15,517 bases of DNA from Alphaproteobacteria bacterium (GTDB lineage Bacteria > Pseudomonadota > Alphaproteobacteria > Rhizobiales > Beijerinckiaceae), in the NCBI GenBank assembly GCA_009921785.1, contig RFXE01000019.1, forward strand, positions 1 to 15,517, in the 5' to 3' direction. A program made the position numbers and the translations under genes. The notes below the pieces were generated by a model. It ran no database searches. It saw only the letters and a program-made list of their open reading frames with translations, and was not told the DNA's origin. Each line of letters starts with the position of its first letter. Position 1 is the first letter of the stretch. This document shows, in pieces, positions 7,595 through 12,788 of this stretch.

Positions 7595-8617
7595 TCAGCC
7601 TCCCGTCACACTCATATGCCGTGTAACGGCGGGGCGTGAATGGGTTCGCTCAATTACAAAATCATGCCCTTTGGGCTTCCGTAAAATCGCGTTGTCGATG
7701 GCTTGTGATACGAGATGATTATCAGTAGACGCCCGCAAGGCCGCGCGCAAATCAGCTGAGTCATCTTGGCCCAAACACATATAAAGCATGCCCGTGCAGG
7801 TTAATCTCACACGGTTGCAGCTTTCGCAAAAATTATGCGTCAAAGGTGTAATGAAGCCAATGCGGCCGCCGGTTTCTCTTGCGCGCACATAACGTGCGGG
7901 GCCGCCTGTTTGGTAATCAATATCTGAAAGCGTGAAGCTTTTTGAAAGATGGTCTTTCACTTCCGTGAGCGGCCAATATTGATCGAAACGATCCGGTTCA
8001 ATATCTCCCATCGGCATCACTTCAATGAAAGTGATATCCATACCATCTTCATGCGCCCAGCGCACGAGAGGCTCAATCTCAGTATCATTCACGCCTTTTA
8101 GTGCCACGGCGTTGATCTTAATCGAAAGCCCTGCCTTTTGTGCAGCCTTGATACCGGCGAGCACGCGATCAAGATCACCCCACCGCGTGATTGACTTAAA
8201 CTTTGCAGCATCGAGTGTATCAAGTGATACATTAATGCGTTTGATGCCGCAGGCTGCGAGCTCATGTGCATAACGTTCGAGTTGCGAGCCGTTTGTTGTA
8301 AGGGTTAGCTCTTCGAGACCATTTCCAAGTTTTTTGGAAAGTGAGTGGAACAGCGTCATGATATCGCGACGTACCAGCGGTTCACCGCCCGTAATTCGAA
8401 GTTTTTTAACGCCTTTATTGATGAACACGCTGCAAAGCCGGTCGAGTTCTTCAAGTGTCAGCAAATCTTTTTTAGGCAAAAAGGCCATGTCTTCCGACAT
8501 GCAATAAACGCAGCGGAAATCGCAGCGGTCCGTGACCGAGACGCGCAAATAACTGACCGCGCGCCCGAAAGGGTCGATCATACTAAGATCTGCAGCGCTT
8601 TTTGGACCCACGGCCAA
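7595..8617 (-). CDS. moaA: MoaA, GTP 3',8-cyclase (radical SAM, Moco synthesis)
   Basis: With MoaC it converts GTP to cyclic pyranopterin monophosphate, the first step of molybdenum cofactor synthesis. Seen: the radical-SAM cluster motif CDFRCVYC, the SAM-binding GGEPLVRRD, a C-terminal second cluster motif CESCNRVRLTC...C and the conserved terminal Gly-Gly (VTGG). The frame is open to an ATG at 8707, but that would add about 30 atypical residues and lies upstream of the likely promoter. GGAGGGG (8628-8622) stands 6 nt before a TTG at 8617 and 12 nt before a GTG at 8611; I prefer TTG 8617 (340 residues). The first ATG that fits the family is at 8581. First gene of moaA-solA-DMT. Confidence 0.94.
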   Translation of the reverse strand: MAVGPKSAADLSMIDPFGRAVSYLRVSVTDRCDFRCVYCMSEDMAFLPKKDLLTLEELDRLCSVFINKGVKKLRITGGEPLVRRDIMTLFHSLSKKLGNGLEELTLTTNGSQLERYAHELAACGIKRINVSLDTLDAAKFKSITRWGDLDRVLAGIKAAQKAGLSIKINAVALKGVNDTEIEPLVRWAHEDGMDITFIEVMPMGDIEPDRFDQYWPLTEVKDHLSKSFTLSDIDYQTGGPARYVRARETGGRIGFITPLTHNFCESCNRVRLTCTGMLYMCLGQDDSADLRAALRASTDNHLVSQAIDNAILRKPKGHDFVIERTHSRPAVTRHMSVTGG

Positions 8618-8650
8618 GGCACCCCTCCGATTGTTGTTTTTCTGCGCGGG

Positions 8651-8705
8651 TTGTAGACGGTTTTGGCCGGTAGGGACAAGTCCAGCTATGGTAAAGGACT
8701 TGTCC
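8651..8705. promoter_or_regulatory. Inverted repeat and divergent promoters, moaA / DUF971
   Basis: GGACAAGTCC (8674-8683) and GGACTTGTCC (8696-8705) are perfect reverse complements 22 bp apart start to start; each is also a near-palindrome GGAC-NN-GTCC. On the - strand TTGTCC (8679-8674), 17 bp and CTACAA (8656-8651) make a moaA promoter whose -35 lies in one half-site and which would start about 27 nt before TTG 8617. On the + strand TTGGCC (8663-8668), 17 bp and CTATGG (8686-8691) could drive the DUF971 gene. The arrangement suggests a dimeric regulator controlling both directions. The repeat itself is certain; the function is inferred. Confidence 0.6.
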
Positions 8706-8733
8706 AAACCGGGTTAAAAGGGGATCGTAATCC

Positions 8734-9090
8734 ATGACTGATGCTGAGTGGCCTGATGAAATCAGGCTTTCCCCCGATAAAACTCACCTAACTCTAGTTT
8801 TTTCAGGCAGTAATCCGCTGACTCTCGAAGCCGAATACCTGCGTGTCGAAAGCCCGAGCGCGGAGGTGCAAGGCCATTCTCCTGATGAGAAAAAGACGAT
8901 TGCTGGTAAACGGAGCGTGCGGATGATCGGACTTGAGCCGGTGGGCAATTATGCCGTCCGGATCCGCTTTGATGACGGGCATGACACAGGCCTGTTCACT
9001 TGGGCCTATCTAAAAAAGCTCGGGATCGAGCGCGAGACAATCTGGCAGACTTATCTGGATCGCCTCGCAGCGGCTGGGCTTTCCCGCTAA
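8734..9090 (+). CDS. DUF971 / GBBH-like N-terminal domain protein
   Basis: A 118-residue cytoplasmic protein made of one DUF971 domain: WPDEIRLSPDKTHLTLVF at the start, LEAEYLRVESPSAEV, then VGNYAVRIRFDDGHDTGLFTWAYLKKLG, the typical Y-x-h-x-F-x-D-G-H-x-T-G-h-h-x-W-x-Y-L block. The domain also occurs at the N-terminus of gamma-butyrobetaine hydroxylase and at the C-terminus of the Fe-S carrier HCF101, where metal or cluster handling has been suggested. Its role here is unknown. It is transcribed divergently from moaA, an Fe-S enzyme gene, and shares its repeat-bearing promoter region. AAAAGGGGA sits 10 nt before the ATG. It ends 7 nt from the convergent L,D-transpeptidase gene. Confidence 0.88.
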   Translation: MTDAEWPDEIRLSPDKTHLTLVFSGSNPLTLEAEYLRVESPSAEVQGHSPDEKKTIAGKRSVRMIGLEPVGNYAVRIRFDDGHDTGLFTWAYLKKLGIERETIWQTYLDRLAAAGLSR

Positions 9091-9097
9091 GCGCGGA

Positions 9098-9661
9098 TTA
9101 AGGCTCGATGATCACCTTCGTGCCAACATGGACGCGGCTATAAAGGTCGATCACATCCTCATTCGCCATACGGATGCAGCCGGACGAGACAGCCTGACCT
9201 ATTGTCTCTGGCTCATTTGAGCCATGGATACGGTAAAGTGTGTCGCCCAAATACAGCGCGCGAGCGCCGAGCGGATTATCCGGCCCACCATCCATATGCT
9301 TTGGCAAATCGGGCTGGCGTTTCAGCATTTCATCGGGGGGCGTCCAGTCTGGCCATTGCCGCTTCATCGAAACGCGATACTCGCCCGACCATTCAAACCC
9401 TTCGCGGGCAACGCCTATTCCATATTTCATGGCCGAATTATCGCCGAGGATCAGATAGAGCCGCCTCTCGGATGCACGTATAACTATTGTGCCTGGCTTT
9501 TCAGCGCTTTCAAACCAAGTCTGAAAACGCTTTATCGGCGAGGACGCGTCAGGCATTTCCGCAATGATCTGGTCAAACGCCTTCACATCCCGCGGGCTTG
9601 CAGCCAGAACCGGTTCTAGAGCACCAAAAACAATGAAAAAGGCAACTAAAAGCCGCTTCAT
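9098..9661 (-). CDS. Periplasmic L,D-transpeptidase (YkuD domain)
   Basis: YkuD-type enzymes cross-link peptidoglycan stem peptides or attach proteins to them through a catalytic cysteine in the periplasm. Counted from the ATG at 9661 (187 residues): a signal peptide (MKRLLVAFFIVFGALEPVLA, cleavage likely after VLA), then a YkuD domain from about residue 55 with RRLYLIL, ending in the active-site signature IHGSN (His146) and SSGCIRM (catalytic Cys162). An in-frame ATG at 9679 would add six residues before the signal peptide; neither start has an ideal ribosome site (GAGGA is 12 nt before 9661). It is one of the small single-domain enzymes, with no peptidoglycan-binding module. Confidence 0.9.
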   Translation of the reverse strand: MKRLLVAFFIVFGALEPVLAASPRDVKAFDQIIAEMPDASSPIKRFQTWFESAEKPGTIVIRASERRLYLILGDNSAMKYGIGVAREGFEWSGEYRVSMKRQWPDWTPPDEMLKRQPDLPKHMDGGPDNPLGARALYLGDTLYRIHGSNEPETIGQAVSSGCIRMANEDVIDLYSRVHVGTKVIIEP

Positions 9662-9679
9662 GGGCGGAGAAATCCTCAT

Positions 9680-10078
9680 TTGGTGTCATTGAACGCGCAA
9701 AGCTCTTTCCGCGCCTTTGCCTTGAGAACAAGCCGCCAAGGGAACAAGAGCCGGAAATGAACCGCGCGCCGACAATGAGTCGAAAAGGCTAAACGCCGAG
9801 AGGAGATGCCACGGTTTTTTCGGCAACTCAAGCGATCCCTGCCGAGTTTTCCGCTTTGAACATTGGCGACTTTTTGTCTCCGTGCCCCCCAGTTCGCCTC
9901 TGCCCTGATGCGGGGGAGTACCGATAGCGCCGCTTCGTCAAGGCGCCTATGTCTCAATAATCGAGCAAGCGCTTCGGAGGAGCCGCCTTTTCCCGAGCGT
10001 TTGAGGATTGGCACCTAAACAACAAACAGGCGGTTGGGAGGCTTTCTTCGTAATTTCAAAATCAAAAAGGAGCCGACA
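9680..10078. other. About 400 bp without a recognisable gene
   Basis: No credible protein is seen. A 112-codon minus frame (10014-9676) is arginine/leucine-rich without any domain or ribosome site, so it is left out. The stretch contains short inverted repeats: CCTTG/CAAGG around 9720-9741, TCGGCA/TGCCGA around 9829-9854, a C-run/G-run pair around 9885-9917, and GCGCC/GGCGC around 9929-9948. It also has two copies of GAACAAG near 9726 and 9739. This could hold an RNA or long regulatory leaders, but it does not match 6S, SRP, tmRNA or RNase P cores that I know. Confidence 0.4.
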
Positions 10079-10387
10079 ATGTTAGCTACAAGATCTCTTT
10101 CGCGCGCTGCTCTTATTGTGATCGCTTCTCTAGGCTTTTTGACTAGCGGCTACGCCGGTGAATTCAGTGAACATCTGAGAAACGATCCAACCGCAATACC
10201 TCGCCCTCAAAGCACAATTGGACCGATGGACTCGGAAGTTACCCGCTCTCTTAGGGCTCCCGGTGAAGTGGATATCTATGCAACGCCGATTTGCTCCTAT
10301 GACTCATTTTACTGGAACACGATTTATGCTTGCGATCCGGCCCATCAGGGTCGGCCGGACTTTGAAAATCGTGGGTCCGATAAGTAA
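10079..10387 (+). CDS. Small secreted protein of unknown function
   Basis: A 102-residue protein. The ATG at 10079 has a strong AAGGAG 6 nt upstream; an in-frame TTG at 10034 lacks this. Residues 1-26 form a signal peptide (basic MLATRSLSR, hydrophobic ALIVIASLGFL, likely cleavage after GYA). The mature part is about 76 residues, hydrophilic, with proline- and charge-rich stretches and two cysteines (ICSYDSFYWNTIYACDP) 13 apart that could form a periplasmic disulfide. No known domain is recognised. It stands alone: a 400-bp gap lies before it and an intrinsic terminator follows 15 nt after the stop, so it is probably a monocistronic gene. The ribosome site, signal peptide and terminator together make it a real gene. 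Confidence 0.72.
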   Translation: MLATRSLSRAALIVIASLGFLTSGYAGEFSEHLRNDPTAIPRPQSTIGPMDSEVTRSLRAPGEVDIYATPICSYDSFYWNTIYACDPAHQGRPDFENRGSDK

Positions 10388-10402
10388 GGGTCAATTTAAG
10401 AC

Positions 10403-10436
10403 ATCGCCCGTCGTCTTTTCGGCGGGCGATTGTTTG
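10403..10436 (+). terminator. Intrinsic terminator after the small secreted protein
   Basis: ATCGCCCGTCG (10403-10413) and CGGCGGGCGAT (10420-10430) pair over 11 positions with one G-T wobble and a TCTTTT loop, followed by TGTTTG. It begins 15 nt after the stop codon at 10387. Confidence 0.8.
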
Positions 10437-10535
10437 CGGTGTGGTTCGATCCAAAACAATCGAGATTTTATTGGGCTAAAATGCTCAAAGCGGCCTGTCT
10501 AACGAAAAATGGCCTTTTGCGGACCCACGATAGGC

Positions 10536-10564
10536 TTGCTTAACCGCAGTGTGGAAGCTAGAGA
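10536..10564 (+). promoter_or_regulatory. Candidate tRNA-Val promoter
   Basis: TTGCTT (10536-10541), a 17-bp spacer and TAGAGA (10559-10564) lie 40 bp before the mature tRNA 5' end, giving an expected leader of about 34 nt. The stretch between the terminator and the tRNA (10437-10604) holds nothing else I can name. Confidence 0.45.
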
Positions 10565-10604
10565 ACATCCCGGATTAACGCTCGTTCTGAACGAAGCGGC
10601 ATCC

Positions 10605-10679
10605 GGGCGCGTAGCACAGCGGTAGTGCGTTCCCTTCACACGGGAGAGGTCACAGGTTCAATCCCTGTCGCGCCCACCA
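10605..10679 (+). tRNA. tRNA-Val (CAC)
   Basis: 75 nt with encoded CCA. The acceptor stem GGGCGCG (10605-10611) pairs perfectly with CGCGCCC (10669-10675), with discriminator A. D arm GCAC-AGCGGTA-GTGC; anticodon arm TTCCC-TTCACAC-GGGAG gives anticodon CAC, reading GTG valine codons; T arm ACAGG-TTCAATC-CCTGT. The CCA ends one base before the stop codon of the convergent iolE-like gene. Confidence 0.97.
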
Positions 10680-10680
10680 T

Positions 10681-11571
10681 TTAAAAACCAATCGATTGCA
10701 GATAGGCACGATTTTCACGGGCATCATCAACCGGTGATGTCGGCCCCGCAGGATCACAATCTTGTTCCACGGTGCACCAGCCTTCATACCCGGTTGACAG
10801 CAGTAATTCGCGTACCGCTTTGAAGTCGGTCATACCTTTTCCAAGATTGCAGAAAATACCTTGCGCGCAGGCATCATAGAAGCCTGTTCTTTTCGCGACC
10901 GCATCCGCTTTCACGCGTGGATCAATGTCTTTGAAATGCACATAAGCAAGCCGTTCGCGATGGCGACGCATAAACGCAACCGGATCAAATCCCGCATAAT
11001 GCGAATGGCCTGTATCAAGGCAGAGTTTCAAAAGGTTCGGGTCGATCTCTGCGAGAAGGCGCTCGGTTTCCGCTTCAAAATCAACAAAGCCTGCTGCATG
11101 CGGATGGATTGAAACAGTCAATCCATACTCCTCTGCGCCCATCCGCGCGATTGTTCGGAATCGATCACAAAATCCCTTCCATTCATCGGCATCCATTTGT
11201 TCGGCTTCATTCGGGCGTCCGGCAGTTGGTGCACGACGCGGTGAAATGGAATCGATCAAGACAAGATGTTTTGCTTTGTGGGATACAAGGGCGCGGCATG
11301 TGCGAGTTGCAGCATCCACCACATCATCCCATTGCGTCGCATCATGGAAGGGGCGGAATACAACGCCGCCAATCAATGTGAGACCGCGCGCAGCGAGTGC
11401 ATCGCCCAGTTCATGCGGATCTTCGGGCATGAAACCAATCGGACCTAATTCAATGCCGGTATAACCTGCTGCTTTGCATTCATCGAGAACGCGCTGCCAT
11501 GTGGGGTTGCGCGGGTCTTTGGCAAATTCAACGCCCCATGAGCACGGCGCATTTCCGATTGTAATTGTCAT
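10681..11571 (-). CDS. iolE: IolE-like inosose dehydratase / sugar isomerase-epimerase (AP-endonuclease-2 TIM barrel)
   Basis: IolE dehydrates 2-keto-myo-inositol (scyllo-inosose) to 3D-trihydroxycyclohexane-1,2-dione, the substrate of IolD. The 296 residues form a xylose-isomerase-like TIM barrel: start IGNAPCSWGVEF, GYTGIELGP near 36-44, then probable metal-site regions HPH (156-158), LDTGHSHY (185-192), VHFKDID (211-217) and EQDCDP (269-274). The C-terminus (EQD.D...P...ARENRAYL) is like IolE. The NAPCSWG start differs from classical IolE (NPIGWSNDD-like), so a paralogous inosose isomerase or epimerase is possible. It lies 15 nt downstream of the broken dehydrogenase gene and is divergent from iolD. 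A weak GGGA precedes the ATG. Its last codons contain a second CAATCGATTG. Confidence 0.8.
   Translation of the reverse strand: MTITIGNAPCSWGVEFAKDPRNPTWQRVLDECKAAGYTGIELGPIGFMPEDPHELGDALAARGLTLIGGVVFRPFHDATQWDDVVDAATRTCRALVSHKAKHLVLIDSISPRRAPTAGRPNEAEQMDADEWKGFCDRFRTIARMGAEEYGLTVSIHPHAAGFVDFEAETERLLAEIDPNLLKLCLDTGHSHYAGFDPVAFMRRHRERLAYVHFKDIDPRVKADAVAKRTGFYDACAQGIFCNLGKGMTDFKAVRELLLSTGYEGWCTVEQDCDPAGPTSPVDDARENRAYLQSIGF
10689..10698. repeat. Second copy of palindrome CAATCGATTG
   Basis: An exact match to the operator-like palindrome at 12709-12718, about 2 kb away at the other end of the idh-iolE operon and 10 nt from the tRNA 3' end. Flanks are also alike in the same relative orientation: CAATCGATTGC-A-GATAG here and CAATCGATTGC-GATAG there. 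Here it encodes Gln-Ser-Ile-Gly of the iolE end, so chance is possible. Confidence 0.4.
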
Positions 11572-11586
11572 GATGGTTGTCCCGAT

Positions 11587-12695
11587 TTAAATTTCAGAAA
11601 GAGAGACCCAACGCCGCTCGGAATGAGACAGGAAAGCCGCTTCGATAGCTTCACTGACGTTCAGTCCGTCACGGAAGGTTGGCCAGAGTGATTGCTTTGC
11701 GTCCAGCGCTTTAAGAAAATCACGCGCTTCAATGATGATTTGATCTTGGTAGCCGGTGCCGTGGCCGGGACCGAGGCAAAAGGCTTTGTAATCGGGATGT
11801 TCTGGGCCGGTGAGCCCTGCCGATCGCTGCGCTGGTCCATGCGATAGAGCCACACAGCATTTTGATCTTCGCCATCAAAGCGGATCGCGCCTTTGGTGCC
11901 GTAAATATCATAGGCATAGCCCATCTTACGGCCGGTCGCGATACGGCTAATATAAAGCGACCCCATCGCGCCGCTTTCAAACCGGCACAGCATATGTGCC
12001 TGATCATCATTCGTGACCGCGCGCGGTCCAGTTGGTGACGGGCGTGTGGTGTGAACCGTTTCAATATCGGCAATAAGTGATTTGATCGGCCCTGCCAATG
12101 CAAAAGCAGCATTCAGAATATGCGGCGACAAGTCACCCATATTGCCTTGTGCACGACCCTCAGTACGCCATGTTGCGGGTAGGTTCGGGTCGGCCAGAAA
12201 ATCTTCAGTATGCTCACCACGGAAATAAGTGATATCGCCAATTTCACCGGCCTTGATCATTTCGCGCGCGAGCTGCGACGCGGGTGTACGAATATAGTTG
12301 AAGCCCGTCATATTGACGACACCGGCTTCCTCGGCCTTTTGAGTCAATATGCGTGCTTCTTCGAGAGAAAGACCAAGCGGCTTTTCACAAAAAACTGGCT
12401 TGCCTTTTTCGAAAGCGGCGAGGGCGATGTCTTTATGCGTATCTTGCGGGCTTGCGATAATAACCGCTTCCACTTTCGGGTCGTTTACGAGCTGACACCA
12501 GTCGCCGGTTGAGCGGTTAAAGCCGAATTCTTGCGCGCGCCGCTTTGCGCCATCCTCAGTAGAGGTGCAGATCATCTCCAACACGGGCCTCAGACGCGTG
12601 TTGAACACCGCGCCAACAGAGGCATAGGCCACCGAATGCGCTTTGCCCATGTAGCCAGCACCGATGATGCCGATCCCAATTTTTTGCGTTTCCAT
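11587..12695 (-). pseudogene. Gfo/Idh/MocA-family oxidoreductase, frame broken near 11814
   Basis: NAD(P)-dependent dehydrogenase of the inositol/glucose-fructose oxidoreductase family, probably oxidising an inositol or related polyol ahead of IolE. From ATG 12695: Rossmann GIIGAGYMGKAHS, CEKPLG (the conserved EKP lysine), FNYIRTP and NMGDLSPHILNAA (D and H of the active site), then YGTKGAIRF and LYRMDQ. The frame holds to GAT CGG CAG GGC (11825-11814); the conserved C-terminus LTGPEHPDYKAFC...RRWVSLSEI then continues in another frame to 11587 (75 residues). Left alone, the first frame adds about 50 non-homologous residues and stops at 11661. Relatives have about four more residues here, so a deletion near 13 nt would explain both shift and gap. 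It could be a real mutation or an assembly error. An ATG at 12737 is upstream of the likely promoter. Confidence 0.85.
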
Positions 12696-12701
12696 CGGAA
12701 A

Positions 12702-12744
12702 TCTATCGCAATCGATTGAAAACCTGTCAAACGACATTTAGAGT
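12702..12744. promoter_or_regulatory. Divergent idh-iolE / iolD promoters with LacI-type operator
   Basis: The - strand has TTGACA (12730-12725), a 17-bp spacer and GATAGA (12707-12702). The + strand has TTGAAA (12716-12721), a 17-bp spacer and TAGAGT (12739-12744). The palindrome CAATCGATTG (12709-12718), with the central CG usual for LacI/GalR operators, fills the first spacer and touches the second -35, so one bound repressor could shut both promoters. The predicted - strand start falls at the ATG at 12695, implying a leaderless message. A further short repeat, AAATC-AGG-GATTT (12752-12764), lies just after the expected iolD start. No regulator gene is in the window. Confidence 0.62.
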
Positions 12745-12788
12745 TACAAACAAATCAGGGATTTAATCGGGTTTTGGGGAGGAAGATC

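Noticed and set aside
9072..9097. CCGC/GCGG hairpin between DUF971 and the L,D-transpeptidase
   Set aside because: Only a 4-bp stem with no T-tract; not enough for a terminator.
9676..10014. 112-codon minus-strand frame upstream of the L,D-transpeptidase
   Set aside because: Arg/Leu-rich, with no domain, signal peptide or ribosome site, and it overlaps the transpeptidase start region; it reads like translated noncoding DNA.
10034..10078. TTG start at 10034 for the small secreted protein
   Set aside because: It puts 15 residues before a good signal peptide and lacks a ribosome site, while the ATG at 10079 has AAGGAG.
11587..11853. Separate 88-residue gene after the dehydrogenase
   Set aside because: Its last 75 residues are plainly the missing C-terminus of the dehydrogenase (GPEHPDYKAFC, RRWV), so it is part of the same broken gene.
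12689..12701. TTTCC-ATC-GGAAA as an IolR (GGAA-N6-TTCC) operator
   Set aside because: The half-sites face the wrong way and the spacing differs from the motif as I recall it; a 5-bp repeat is weak evidence alone.
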